Assembly (NCBI GenBank): GCA_950097015.1
Contig: CATNEN010000025.1
Span: 2,230,001 to 2,294,000, forward strand
Direction of reading: 5' to 3'
Origin: Macrostomum hystrix
Taxonomy: Eukaryota > Platyhelminthes > Macrostomidae
DNA length: 64,000 nt
Below, in pieces: positions 11,253 to 25,000 of this stretch. Positions within the stretch are counted from its first letter, which is position 1; every line of letters starts with the position of its first letter. The notes under the pieces were generated by a model. It was not told where the DNA came from. It was given only the letters and a program-made list of their open reading frames with translations, and ran no database searches. The translations under genes were made by a program, and so were the position numbers.

Positions 11253-11804
11253 CGTTAAAAATATGCAGCGCATAGTTTCCTGCAGTGTATTGTTTAGCTT
11301 TCTCAGAAATACTCAGTTTTTCTCTGCCTATTGTTATGTCGTGTCTAATATTATCATTTTCCCTATTCTTTCACATCAACTAATAGCATATTTTTCATTC
11401 GCTTATAAAAGAAGGTATTTTTAGCTCCCTCGTGTTATTTCATTTGGTTTCGAAATGTCATTAGACTAAAAATGATATATTTCTTCTAGTCTTTGATGAT
11501 AGAATTTTTTGCATCAGCATAGTTATTACCGCGTGCTCAGTGCTCAAAATTTAGATGATTCTGCCATAATTAACTGTAATTTCTATTTAGCAGTCTGGCT
11601 TTTAATTAATACTAAGCCTAATAATGCTTATTGTATGCAGAAACTAATAATAGGCGCTAGATTACGCATGTATTGGTCTCTGGTCTTCAATGAACCGATA
11701 AGTAAACACAGTTAATTATCAGATTGTTCACCTCTAGTTTTTATTTCTTCGAATTATTAAGAATTTCCTAACAGCCTGCGAATTTCTGGACACTTTTTTC
11801 GTCC
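11253..11804. other. AT-rich unique DNA, no gene seen
   Basis: May contain the 3' end of the CDK5 activator transcript, but no AATAAA is visible close to the stop. No coding evidence. Confidence 0.4.
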
Positions 11805-14215
11805 TCTGATCCTTCAGGGTGTCTTCATCCTCCCATCATTCAGGGTGTCTTCATCCTCCCATCATTCAGGGTGTCTTCATCCTCCCATCATTCAGGGTGT
11901 CTTCATCCTCCCATCCTTCAGGGTGTCTTTATCCTCCGATCCTTCAGGGTGTCTTCATCCTCCGATCCTTCAGGGTGTCTTCATCCTCCGATCCTTCAGG
12001 GTGTCTTTATCCACTGATCCTTCAGGGTGTCTTCATCCTCTGATCCTTCAGCGTGTCCTCATCCTCCCATCCTTCACGGTGTCCTCATCCTCCCATCCTT
12101 CAGGGTGTCTTCATCCTCCGATCCTTCAGCGTGTCCTCTTCCTCCCATCTTTCAGGGTGTCTTTATCCTCCGATCCTTCAGTGTGTCTTTATCCACTGAT
12201 CCTTCAGGGTGTCTTCATCCTCTGATCCTTCAGCGTGTCCTCATCCTCCCATCCTTCACGGTGTCCTCATCCTCCCATCCTTCAGGGTGTCTTTATCCTC
12301 CGATCCTTCAGTGTGTCTTTATCCTCCGATCCTTCAGTGTGTCTTTATCCTCCGATCCTTCAGTGTGTCTTTATCCTCCGATCCTTCAGTGTGTCTTTAT
12401 CCTCCGATCCTTCAGTGTGTCTTTATCCTCCGATCCTTCAGTGTGTCTTTATCCACTGATCCTTCAGGGTGTCTTCATCCTCTGATCTTTCAGGGTGTCC
12501 TCATCCTCCCATCCTTCACGGCGTCCTCATCCTCCTATCCTTCAGGATGTCCTCATCCTCCTATCCTTCAGTGTGCATTCATCCTCCCATCATTCAGGGT
12601 GTCTTCATCCTCCCATCCTTCAGGGTGTCTTCATCCTCCGATCCTTCAGCGTGTCTTCTTCCTCCCATCTTTCAGGGTGTCTTTATCCTCCGATCCTTCA
12701 GCGTGTCTTCTTCCTCCCATCTTTCAGGGTGTCTTTATCCTCCGATCCTTCAGCGTGTCTTCTTCCTCCCATCTTTCAGGGTGTCTTTATCCTCCGATCC
12801 TTCAGCGTGTCTTCTTCCTCCCATCTTTCAGGGTGTCTTTATCCTCCGATCCTTCAGCGTGTCTTCTTCCTCCCATCTTTCAGGGTGTCTTTATCCTCCG
12901 ATCCTTCAGCGTGTCTTCTTCCTCCCATCTTTCAGGGTGTCTTTATCCTCCGATCATTCAGCGTGTCTTCTTCCTCCCATCTTTCAGGGTGTCTTTATCC
13001 TCCGATCCTTCAGCGTGTCTTCTTCCTCCCATCATTCAGGGTGTCTTTATCCTCCCATCATTCAGGGTGTCTTCATCCTCCCATCTTTCAGGGTGTCTTT
13101 ATCCTCCGATCCTTCAGCGTGTCTTCTTCCTCCCATCATTCAGGGTGTCTTTATCCTCCCATCATTCAGGGTGTCTTTATCCTCCCATCCTTCAGGGTGT
13201 CTTTATCCTCCCATCATTCAGGGTGTCTTCATCCTCCCATCCTTCAGGGTGTCTTTATCCTCCGATCCTTCAGTGTGTCTTTATCCACTGATCCTTCAGG
13301 GTGTCTTCATCCTCTGATCCTTCAGCGTGTCCTCATCCTCCCATCCTTCACGGTGTCCTCATCCTCCCATCCTTCAGGGTGTCTTCATCCTCCGATCCTT
13401 CAGCGTGTCCTCTTCCTCCCATCTTTCAGGGTGTCTTTATCCTCCGATCCTTCAGTGTGTCTTTATCCACTGATCCTTCAGGGTGTCTTCATCCTCTGAT
13501 CCTTCAGCGTGTCCTCATCCTCCCATCCTTCACGGTGTCCTCATCCTCCCATCCTTCAGGGTGTCTTCATCCTCCGATCCTTCAGCGTGTCCTCTTCCTC
13601 CCATCTTTCAGGGTGTCTTTATCCTCCGATCCTTCAGGGTGTTTTCATTCTCTGATCCTTCAGGGTGTCTTTATCCTCTGATCCTTCAGGGTGTACTCAT
13701 CATCCGATTCTTCAGGGTTACCCTCATCCTCTGATCCTTCAGGATGTACTCATCATCCGATTCTTCAGGGTTACCCTCATCCTCTGATCCGTCAGGGTGT
13801 CCTCATCATCCGATTCTTCAGGGTTACCCTCATCCTCTGATCCTTCAGGGTGTCCTCATCATCCGATTCTTCAGGGTTACCCTCATCCTCTGATCCTTCA
13901 GGGTGTCCTCATCATCCGATTCTTCAGGGTTACCCTCATCCTCTGATCCTTCAGGGTGTCCTCATCATCCGATTCTTCAGGTTGTTTTCATCCTCTGATC
14001 TTTCAGGGTGTCCTCATCATCCGATTCTTCAGGGTTACCCTCATCCTCTGATCCTTCAGGGTGTCCTCATCATCCGATTCTTCAGGGTTACCCTCATCCT
14101 CTGATCCTTCAGGGTGTCCTCATCATCCGATTCTTCAGGTTGTTTTCATCCTCTGATCTTTCAGGGTGTCCTAATCTTCCGATCCTTCAGCGATTATCTC
14201 TCCACTGAATCTTTA
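11805..14215. repeat. 26-bp TTCATCCTCCCATCCTTCAG array, about 92 copies
   Basis: A pyrimidine-rich 26-bp unit, GTGTCTTCATCCTCC followed by CATCCTTCAGG. Each unit resembles a 3' splice site (pyrimidine tract then CAG|G). A 182-bp higher-order block (seven units) recurs around 12043-12224, 13317-13498 and 13499-13680. The last ~500 bp switches to a variant with CATCATCCGATTCTTCAGGG and GTTACCC. All three + frames are open over long stretches because 26 is not a multiple of 3; these are not genes. Confidence 0.95.
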
Positions 14216-14737
14216 GGGTGTGGCTGTCGATGCAACTGGTTTATTAAAAAATATCTTTCTGAAATCAATACTTGCATTGTTGTTTGTAATGTCACAATAA
14301 ATCTAGAATCTCGAGTTCGCAATTTCAGCGAAAGTTGTAAAAACATCAAACGGTGGCTTCCGTTAAATCGCTAAAATGAACTATTTTGTTGAAGGTTTTA
14401 CGTAAGCCGAATTATCAGTTTGATTGCCTAATGAAATAGCTACTATAGGGGCAACGAACCAAAGCTAGTTGTTTAAGCCATATACAAGCCAGTTTGGAAA
14501 TCAATTTTCTATTTATAGAAAGGCCATTAAAAGATGCACTCTAAGTAGGACGAATTGAGACGGAAATCTGCCTTGTAAATCAGCGAAATCATTGATTTCT
14601 ACTAAGCATCAGAGAGGAAACCTATTCTGTGTATTCTCAACAAAGCTATCAGAGGGGAAATGATAACCAATAACAATTTTCTTTCTTTGGCAGAACCTAT
14701 ACGTATTCCCTGCGCCTACCGTCAAGTTTACTGCCAC
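14216..14737. other. AT-rich unique DNA, no gene seen
   Basis: No coding signal and no RNA gene recognised between two arrays. Confidence 0.4.
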
Positions 14738-15115
14738 CCCACTTCGTGCCCCTTCCTCAAACTGACAGCCACCCCACTCCGTGCCCATGCCTCAAACTGA
14801 CAGCCACCCCACTCCCTGCCCCCTGCCTCAAACTGACAGCCACCCCACTCCCTGCCCCCTGCCTCAAACTGACAGCCACCCCACTCCCTGCCCCCTGCCT
14901 CAAACTGACAGCCACCCCACTCCCTGCCCCCTGCCTCAAACTGACAGCCACCCCACTCCCTGCCCCCTGCCTCAAACTGACAGCCACCCCACTCCCTGCC
15001 CCCTGCCTCAAACTGACAGCCACCCCACTCCCTGCCCCCTGCCTCAAACTGACAGCCACCCCACTCCCTGCCCCCTGCCTCAAACTGACAGCCACCCCGC
15101 TCCCTGCCCCTGATT
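14738..15115. repeat. 36-bp array carrying an ACAGCCACCCCACTCC core, about 10 copies
   Basis: Units of 36 bp, CCTCAAACTGACAGCCACCC followed by CACTCCCTGCCCCCTG. The unit is a multiple of 3, so a 12-residue repeat ORF exists on each strand; neither has other support. The core is close to one found in four other arrays in this window. Confidence 0.94.
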
Positions 15116-16039
15116 CAAACTCACAGCTACCCCACTCCGTACAAACGGATTCCAAACCTCTAACTTTAGGTTGAGGTCTTGACCCAAAATTTTCATTTGC
15201 AATTTCTTGACTTCTCGATTCTTGAAATCGAGTACATGCTACTAGTAAGTAGAGCTCGTATCTTCGAAAAAGTGCTTGAAAAACAATCGCGTTTATTGCC
15301 AATTAAAATTCATTAAAAAGCGTTGACTTGGTTGAATAATATTACTGTACTACCATATACTCGTAAAGAGGGGTTGCATTAATTAGCTAACATGTTTTAC
15401 TGGCCGACTGAGCGCATAACACAGGAGTCATAACTCCAATTACAGCATTAACGTAATTAATTAATCAGTACGAGATGATGTGAAAATTAAGATGGTATAA
15501 GTGTAAATGATATTAGATCGTGAAAAAGTAGAAAATATATTTGCAACAGTCGCTATATTTTTAATCAAGACTAGTGCAACCGGTTATTGCTGCAAATGTG
15601 CACTTTTTATGCAAAGTATGCAATCAGAATTTTAGACCATTGCAAGGAATACGAATGCAAATGGGGAAAATTTATGGTACCCAAACCCAAGGTCTTTTTA
15701 ACCTAGAAATTATCATGGATTATCATGGGATTTTGTTTGTGACCCCGGAATTCTTGTGGGAATCTTAACTTTGACCCAACGGGGTTGAGTGGCAGAGCTG
15801 TCTAACGCGACAAGGTCCCTGAGTTCGATTCCGCGGAATGACCCTCCTGCAACAATTAAGTTTTAATATGACTAATTTTGACCCCTGAATTCTCATTCGG
15901 AAAGTTCAGGAAATGTTTTCGATTAAAATTAGCATACTGATAAATTAGACTGAATGATAAGTGCGTGAATGATAAGCTATATTACTGAAAGTGTGCTCCA
16001 CTGCAAATGTAGAAAGCAGGATGTCACTGTGCTGTCAAT
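15116..16039. other. 3' flank of the spectrin gene
   Basis: AT-rich DNA with one tRNA-like SINE head (15781-15845). A possible ATTAAA polyadenylation signal for the reverse-strand spectrin lies at 15862-15867, about 175 bp past its stop. No gene is seen. Confidence 0.4.
15781..15845 (+). mobile_element. tRNA-like head of the SINE, isolated fragment
   Basis: GTTGAGTGGCAGAGCTGTCT resembles a polymerase III A box (TGGCNNAGTGG) and GAGTTCGATTCCGCG resembles a B box (GGTTCGANTCC). It matches the heads of the longer SINE copies at 20361, 57322 and 62772, but the body is absent. A few internal bases are lost, so it is not a plausible functional tRNA. Confidence 0.7.
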
Positions 16040-19000
16040 TCAGTCACCGCCCTTCTTGTCCTTGTCCTTCTTCTTTGTCCTGCCTGAGAACATACGGAAG
16101 AGGCTGCTGCTGCTGCTGCTGCTGCTAGTGACGCTGATTTTCTTCTTGTCTTTGCCAGGTGTGACCGCAGCTGCACCCGTGATGGTGGCACTGCTGCCAG
16201 GACCACCTTCGGGGTAGAGTGGAAAGTTATGCTTGAATATCCCCATTACTACTATACTTTAATCTCCTCTTTGAATACTGAAGACTGTGAAGATGAGATT
16301 TAAGCCAATCATACTCACCAGTCGTACCCTCAGTAGTGACAGTTACCCGCGGCAAAGACTGTGTGCCTGAAGAAGCAAAAAATCATGACATTTCTAAGGA
16401 TTCTGAAGTAAATTTATCATTTACAAATGGTGCCTTACTAAGTGTGAAGAAATAAGCAAAAAGCATGCAAGTAGATGATTGAGCGTACACAATAAATACA
16501 AGATAAAGTTGAAGTGTATCTAGCTTTTGCAAAAAATGATAATTAAGTTGCACTGAGTTATTTACTTGCTTACATAGCTCTTTTTACAACCAGAAAACAT
16601 CTAAAAATAAAATTAGTTTTCAAATGTTAATTTGAAATAAGATTGGTTAGATTCTATGGTTTGCCTGCTTGGTAACTAAATTTTTGTTACCTTCGAACTG
16701 TTCTTCAAAATCGACTCTAGAAAATGTCATAGCTTGACCTGTGTGATTTTTTTAGAACAGCAAATTAATAACAAAGTGAAATGAGGCAAATAAAAATGAG
16801 AAATGCTAGACACTTTTACCAGTTTCATGCACCATAATTTAGTTCATCCACAGAGTCCAGCCTTGAGATTTGGGAGATAAGAAGCTTACTCTATTTATAT
16901 TTCAATCGCAATATAATGGAATTGCAAGAAATGGCTGGTTTTTGGTGGTCAGGGAACAGCGAGTAGGTGACTATTGGTTTGAGGGGCTGATAGAACAGGG
17001 AAGTGGCTGTCCATCTTCGGAGTTGATCGATGAGGGAGGGAGGCGGCTGTCCATTTTAGCGATTGGTCGATGGGGGAGGGAGGTTGGCTGCCCATCTTAG
17101 CAACTGGTTCATAAGGGAGGGAGATGGTTGCCCAACTTAGCAATTAGTTGATAAGGGAGCGAGGTGGCTGCCTGTCTTAGCAGTTGGTCAATGATGGAGG
17201 GAGGTGGCTGCCCATCTTAGCAGTTGGTCGACGAGGGATGGAGGTCGGCTGCCCATCTTAGCAGTTGGTCAATGATGGAGGGAGGTGGCTGCCCATCTTA
17301 GCAGTTGGTCAATGATGGAGGGAGGTGGCTGCCCATCTTAGCGGTTGGTCAATGATGGAGGGAGGTGGCTGCCCATCTTAGCAGTTGGTCAGTGATGGAG
17401 GGAGGTGGCTGCCCATCTTAGCAGTTGGTCAATGATGGAGGGAGGTGGCTGCCCATCTTAGCGGTTGGTCAATGATGGAGGGAGGTGGCTGCCCATCTTA
17501 GCAGTTGGTCAGTGATGGAGGGAGGTGGCTGCCCATCTTAGCAGCTGGTTAATGATGAAGGGAGGTTGCTGTTTAGATTTTGGCGGTTGGCTAGTAGGGA
17601 GGGAAGGTGTATAAGCTGCACCGAGGGACCAGCAATTGAAAATAAAAAGTGATTCGTGCAGGTCGCAGTCTCACCAGAAGCCGGGGCCGCTTCTGCCTTT
17701 TCAGATTTCTTTTGAGCCGTAGACTTCCCTCTGGCCTCCGCTTTTGTCACCACCGACGCCGCCGCTGTAGGCGATTTCGATTTCAGCGGCGGCACAGCGT
17801 CGGCCTCCGTCAGCAGTGCTGGCCGACTATCAATTTCTGAGTACAGGCTCTCAGTCACCTCAGTATCGTCGTCCTTGCCGATTTCTTCGGCTTTAGTTGC
17901 GGTCGGCCTAGTCCCAGTTTCCTCATCAACATTGAGAGGAGCGTCTTCCTCGGCCAGCTGCCTGCTGGGGTCCAGACCGGCACGGAATTTGATCTGGCCT
18001 CGCCAGGCCAGGCTGTCCTGGTTGCTAGGCAGCATCAGCAGGTGCATTGAGCCGTCCTTCAGTTGAAGACGCAGCGTGTTGCGATGCTCTGCGTCCGTGT
18101 CACACTGGGCAGCGCAGATCACCAGCGAGTGGAGGGCTCGATCGCCAGTGTTGTAGGCTGAGGGTTAGGTTGGATGTTCACTTGTAATGTACACTTCGAA
18201 TGTACACTTCTGGTGTACACTTATAATGTACATTTCTGATGCGCGCTTCTGATATACACTTATAATCTATGCTTCTGGTGTACACTTCTAATGTACAATT
18301 GTAATGTACGCTTCTGGTGAAAACTTCTGATGTACATATCTGATGTACACTTCTTGTGTAAACTTATAATGTACACTTCAAATGTGTGGATTAAAGTGCA
18401 GATTAAATGTGGATTGTGTAATTTACATTTCTAATTACAAAGTGCTGATTTAGTTGGCTTTCTAATGTACACTTATAATCTTTAGTTTCAATGTTTACTG
18501 TGCCGATGTGTTTTATAGCTCATGTAAAATTGTACACAATAGAGCTCAATGAAGGTTGCATATGAAACAAAATTTTATGTGCAGTAACTATTGGGTGTTG
18601 CGTTACTAAATTGAAAGTTTCAGTAGCTTAAGAGTGACTTTTACCTGCTTCAGATACGAATGTAATCGGAGAACGATAGGATTAGAAATTCATGAAATTA
18701 ATCTATAGTTCATACATAGCTAATAAAATTTATGGATAATGTTCAATCTATATCTAGTGTACACAGACACATTCCTTGCCAATCTATATCTAGTGTACAC
18801 AGACACATTCCTTGCCAATCTATATCTAGTGTACACAGACACATTCCTTGCCAATCTATATCTAGTGTACACAGACACATTCCTTGCCAATCTATATCTA
18901 GTGTACACAGACACATTCCTTGCCAATCTATATCTAGTGTACACAGACACATTCCTTGCCAATCTATATCTAGTGTACACAGACACATTCCTTGCGTAGA

Positions 19001-22000
19001 ATAAGCTGGGATACAAGGATTTCCTGTCTACAGACACAGTACACAATCGTTGTACACAGACAAAATGCTCACCTGCTCGGCTCTTGAACAGCGCCAGCTG
19101 ATGTCCGCACAGCGCGGCGTAACGCTTCTTCCATTTTCGAGCCGGGTTCTTTGCACCACCAAACTGTTTTTGACAGGTTGAAGCATAATTTGATGTTTTC
19201 TTTGTGTTTTAATAGTCAATTTACAAGTATCGCTACTATTAGTAGGCTAGTAGTGATTTTGCTATTTAAATTAACGAACCTGCAGCTCCTGGCGAATTTC
19301 CAGCTCGCCTTCTATCGACGGCGGCATCAGATCAGAGAGGCGGCCGCTGTCTCCTCGTTGATTCTTGGTGCTGAATGTCCTGCCTGAATGTGCTGAATGA
19401 ACGCCACTGCCGCCGCTTATCTTGCTAGCGCTGCCAACACTTTGGGGTCGGGTGTTCACTGGAGTCGATTGTTGCTGCTTCTGCTGCTTCTGCTGCTTCT
19501 GCTGCTGCTCCTGAGATTAATTGGCAGAAGTTACGCACAATGGGATTATGAATTAGGCAGTTTGTGCCAGGGAGTGAGGTGGTTGTCAGAGCTTGGAGTT
19601 GCGAGGGTCAGGTAGTGAGGTAGCTGTCGAAGTTTGGAGTTAGGAGGTCAGGGAGTGAGGTGGCTGTCGAAGCTTGGAGTTGCGAGGGTCAGGGAGTGAG
19701 GTGGCTGCCCGAGCTGTGTGGTTAGAGGGTCTCCAAAGGTCTACCTGCTCCTTGGCTTTCATAGTCTGTCGCCGCAGTAGTCCGGCCGTCAGCTCGCTAT
19801 GCGCAGCGGACAATGTCCTCTTGGCGGCGGCCTTTTGCTGTTGCTCCGCCTCCGCCTTCTGCTGCTCCTGGAAGCGGCGCTCCAGCAGGGTGAGCTCCCG
19901 CAAGGCTTCAACTCGCGGTTCCTGCGCCAACAGCAGCGCCGTCAGCTCGTCGCTTCGCCGAGCCCGCGCCTCCAGCTGCTCAGCCGCCGGGCCCTCGAAC
20001 GCCGGCGCGCATTGTGCGAACTCGCGCCCGAAGTCGTCCAGCCAACGGTCGAGGCCGGCGCATCGTTCCAGGACCTTGCGAATGTCCACATTCTCCAGGT
20101 AGATCTCGTGCCGCTTCTTGTGAGCCGCATGCACCAGCTCGAGCTGCCGGCTGACCGCCTGAACTCGCTCGGTCAGGAACTCGGCCAGGCTCGCCGAACA
20201 CTCGCGCGACCAGCGGGCCACGCTGCGACCGAATTCCTGGGCCTGAAGATCGCGACGCTTCACGTCCTTGGCGCGCTGACTGCTGCGCTCAACCTGGCAT
20301 CGAGCGATTCGCGGATTGGGATTGCGTGTGTTGCTTTTATTGGACTTAAAAAGATCAATAGAGGGGGCAGTGGCAGTGCGGTCTTACGCGTTTGCCTCTC
20401 GCAACAAGGCCCCTGAGCTCGATTCCGTTGTGAGGCCACATTCATTTGGGGGCGCAGCCCTCAACGCCCATGGTAACCAACCTCCAATTGCACAATGAGA
20501 GTGTTACAATTCCTGACGATGAGAAAGTCAGGGCAGATGTACACACCTGTGTGAGTGTGTGCTCAGGGATCAGCGGTATCGGTAGAATTGCCTCCTCGCT
20601 GGCTGCTGGTCGTCAGATGATGTGCCACTGCTCAAAGACATAGCGAAAGCTATAATTTTTTGGGGGCATTCCTCTGCAGCTCACCTGCTCCAGGGCGGAC
20701 TTGAAATCCCTGGCCAGATCCTCAGCCAGGATGGCAGCCAGCAAGGCCTGCAGCGCCGGCAACAGGTCGACGAACTTGCCGAGACTGGCGTGAGCCTCCT
20801 TCGCCTGCTGAAGGTCGCGTCGCTTGGCTTCGGCTGACTGCGTGAGCTCCTGCCACAGCCGCTCCACGGCGCTCACGTCGTCGCGAATCACCTTTGCGAA
20901 TAGGTGCGAATGTGTTTCTTGTGAGTTGAGAATGATTTTAGACAGCTTATCCCACAGCCTCGAATTTTAAAAGTTTACTTTCTTACAAAAAACAAACTCT
21001 CCCACTTCAAGTATTTGAATCTACTGTGATCCCATTACCCATTATCCCATGACCCATGACCCCCAAACTAATTGTATAATTCTATCATTCCCATCATTCT
21101 CCTATTCTAACATTCTTCCATTATCCCATTATACCATTCTATTGTAATCCCATTTTCCTTTTTCTTCAACTTTTCCATTATCCCATTCTCCCATTCTCCA
21201 ATCATCTCATTCTCCCATTCCTTCATTATCCCACTCTCCCATGATCCCATTCTCCCATGATCCCATTCTCCCATGATCCCATCCCAGTCTGCTCCCCACC
21301 TGCTCAGCGTCGGTGCCCTTGAACTCCTCGGTTAGCAGGCGGCTCTTCTTCCCTAAATCGTCCCTCCGCGCGGCCAGCGGCTTGAACTCGCTGTCCGTGA
21401 GCATAGCCAGCCGCCTGAGTAGCTCCTCGGTTGATACCGGGCCGTCGCCGTAGCTGGCCAGCCGTTGAACCTCGCGCAGTTTCTCCTGCAGCGCCTCATG
21501 TAGACTCGCGGCTTCGTACAGTAGCCGGTGGATCCTTCTGGAATCGTGCAAAGTCTTGGCCAGATCCTTGGCAGCCAGGTGCACCCCGGCAAGCTGGCTC
21601 TGCAGCCGGTCCCGCAGCGCCCGAGCCGCCTCCAGGCGACAGTTCTTCTCGGCTTGGAGGGCCTGCAGGCGGGCGTCCAGCTTGTCCAGCTGAGGCTGGC
21701 GTTGGCGCAGCGCTGCGCGCACTGCGGAGCACTGATCGGCCGAGCGCTCGCAGGATTCCTCGTCCGTGCCCGGCTCGATCGACTTCAGCGCAGCCTCCTG
21801 ACGTCTGGTTGGATTTTTTATTGGGAGATAGCGATGAAGATTCTTACTCAGAACTCCCATTTCGATCCACCTATCTACCTTTGACGTAAACCTACTCGTA
21901 GCTAGCTATTAGCTAAAGCCGTCAAACACACCCAGAACTCAACGACCCGATCCCGCCAAGACACACCTCAGCCAAGCCTGCATCTCCTCGACTTGCTCGC

Positions 22001-25000
22001 TGAACTCAAAGAAGATCAGGGTCTCTTCTAGTCGGCGCTTCAGGCCACGCAGCCGGCCGGTCAGTGAGTCGGACAGCCGCTGCGCCTCAGCCTGACGCTC
22101 GTCGACCAAGTCGTGATCCAGCTGCTTGGCTGATGCGGCGAGCTCGCGGAGACGCTCGGCGGCAGTTTCAGCGTCGGCCAGCAGAGCCTCCGTGGTCTTG
22201 GCGCGCGCCAGGCAAGCTGAGTCGTCCTGGGCATCTAAATTGATGAAGCGACAAGAGAATTGTTTGATGGCGCGCCAAAAATCATCTCTCAGAGTCTTCA
22301 AACCTCATCGCTCAAACTCCTTAAACATCATCGCTCAAACCCTATAAACATCATCGCTCAGAGTCTTCAAGCATCATCGCTCAAACCCTATAAACATCAT
22401 CGCTCAGAGTCTTCAAACCTCATCGCTCAAACCCTTTAATCATCATCGCTCAGAGTCTTCAAGCATCATCGCTCAAACCCTTTAAACATCATCGCTCAGA
22501 GTCTTCAAGCATCATCGCTCAAACCCTTTAAACATCATCGCTCAGGCTCCCAGAATTCATCCCACTGACAACTCACCGGTGACCGCCGTCTCCAGCGCCG
22601 TCAGCCCCGCCAGCCGGTCCTCCACCCAAGCTCGCAGTTCGCCCAACTCGTCCAGGTAGGCGAACAGCCTCTCAGCATCGGCCAGCAGAGTTCGCCGCCT
22701 CTCCACAGCCCGATCTAGACTGGCCAATGATGTTCGAAGACGATCTGTGCAGCGTCGCGTATCAGTTGCGCGATAGCCTCGCCACATTCTCGCCGACTCT
22801 TCGTCAACGTCGTTGTCATCGTCGGAACCATTTTCGTCGGTTTTCGGCCGAGTCTTGTTGTCATCCTCCTTCTGGGTAGCTTCGTCAGTTTGAGACAGAA
22901 GAGCTTTTCCAGCGTCGATTAAGTCAACAACCAGAGGTCGTCGATTTTCGATCTCTTCTTGGGCCCGTCGCAAACGACGGGTGAGGCGTTGTACGTCGGC
23001 GCTGGATCGACCAACGTCGGTTCCGGCTAGGGCCGCAGCGCGACCTGTGTTCATTCGAGGAAGAAAATAAATACCTTTTGCTCATTGGTACTTTGTATTA
23101 TATAAACAGACTTTCGGGATCATACCCATAGCTTATGGTTATGATACCTTATTTATTCGGTAAGATACCGGTCGTACTTTGATAATATACCGGTTGTACT
23201 TCGTTAAGATACCGGTAGTTTCATGGTAATTAAACCATAGCTTTTTTCAGAAAGACACTTGTTTTCCTTCCGAAAAATGCCCACAGTTCTCTGGTAGCTC
23301 GTAGTTCTCTGGCATGAAAACCTACGGGTTTTAGTACTGTAGGCTCGTATCGGTTTTCTCCTCACCCTCAAGCCAGGCGGCTTCGTCCTCAGCCTCCGCC
23401 AGGTGATGCAGCACGCGCACAGCTCGGGCCAGACCGGCGCCATGCGCTCTCAGCAATCGGCGTAGAGCGGCAAAGCGCCGACCTAGTCGGTCGACGGCCA
23501 GTCGACAGGTTGCCACGCCTTCGTCGACTTCTAGTCCGTCGTTGAGCAACTCGGTGAGTGCCGACTCTGCCTCTTTCAAAGCCTCAGAGCGAGCCTCCAA
23601 ATCAGCCAGGAGGCCAGCTTGTTCCTTCAGGGCCTGCTTCGCACGGCTGAGACCTCCGGCACCGCTGCCACCGGCCACAGCCGCTGTCGAAGCGTCGATA
23701 GCGTCGTTGACAGTCCGGCAGAAGCGTTCCAAATCTCGGCAGCGTTGAAGCAGCTGACGGACGCTGTACACTCGTCGACCACGCAGCAGACGACCAGAAC
23801 AGCTGATGAATGAGAACAGGTGTGAGAACTGTGGACACGCCCTAACTTTTTAAGTATTTTTAGAGTCTTTGCTCTATCCCAGTGCAACGCGGCTCACCGT
23901 TCCACCGCCTTGCTGTGCAGCTTCCGCAGGTCGTCCATTCGGTCGGCAATGGCCCGTCTCGCCGCCGCCGAGTCCAGCGCTTCAGTCAGCTGGTCGCCCT
24001 CATCGGCGAGACCCTCCAGCTGCCTGGAGTAGCCGCGCACCTCGGCAAGCAGCGTCTCAAGTCGCTCGGTTCCTCGCCTGCTGGCGTCATCGTCGGCCGC
24101 GTCAGAGTCGGCCTCCTCATCGAGGCGCAGAAGCCGGGCCTCCAGCCTGGACCGGAAGTTGTCGCAGTGCTGCAGGTAGGCGGCTAGTCGGTCACCGGCT
24201 GTGTGCCGCTTGGCGGCCGCATCGACCAGCGCCGCAACGGTGTCGCATCGACGCCTGCCGGCTGAAAGCTGCTCGGCCACGGCGGCGGCATGTCGGCTGC
24301 CAGGCGGCAGGGAGTCGCAGGTCTCCTGACACTCAGCCAAACGGTCTCGCAGCTGACGCAGCTCCGACGCTGCCGCGGACGCCGAAATCATGGATGTCGA
24401 TGGTTTTGACAGCGCCGCTGTTGATGCGACCTCATTGCTGGCCTCGTTGTCGTCGACTTCAGCGGCAGCAACAGCGGCTGCTTCAGTTAAGCGGCTCTCC
24501 AGCGAATCCAGGCTGCGGCTGACAGACTGCGATGGACAATGATTTTTTGTTGATGACTTCCTCACAATTTTTTGCGCCTAATCCACACAACCCACACGTA
24601 ATCCCACATTCTGAAGCACACCCCACATATTATACCAGACACTAACCGAAATTCGATACTAAATCAGAATGCAATACGTCGTCCCACACCAATCCCACGC
24701 CCAATCTCACACCCTATCCCACACCCTATCCAACACCCAATTCCACACCCTATCCCACACCCTATCCCACACCCAATCCCACACCCAATCCCACACCCAA
24801 TCCCACACCCAATCCCACACCCAATCCCACACCCAATCCCACACCCAATCCCACACCCAATCCCACACCCTATGCCACACCCAATACCACATCCAATCCC
24901 ACACCCAATCCCACACCCAATCCCACACCCTATCCCACACCCAATCCCACACCCAATTCCACACCCAATCCCACACCCTATCCCACACCCAATTCCACAC

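Larger units (their letters stand above)
17675..19510 (-). other. PH-domain and tail exons of beta-heavy spectrin
   Basis: Exon 19280-19510 carries a Gln-rich linker and ends with the first PH strand ([11 protein letters not shown]). Exon 19073-19163 continues with [21 protein letters not shown], the classic beta-spectrin PH motif. Exon 17675-18157 closes the domain with [21 protein letters not shown]-like sequence (LAWRGQI) and continues into a low-complexity acidic then Lys/Ala-rich tail. The basic surface of this PH is known to bind inositol lipids in other beta spectrins. Confidence 0.88.

Noticed and set aside
11819-14374. Many ORFs of SSSSHPSGCLHPPI-type repeats
   Set aside because: Stop-free 26-bp array read in all + frames; no gene structure.
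15781-15845. A functional tRNA gene
   Set aside because: Only the A- and B-box-like parts are kept, arms do not pair well, and the same sequence heads the SINE copies.
18744-18996. CRISPR-like regular repeats (also 7531-7850, 51580-52735)
   Set aside because: Units are head-to-tail with no unique spacers, and the genome is eukaryotic.
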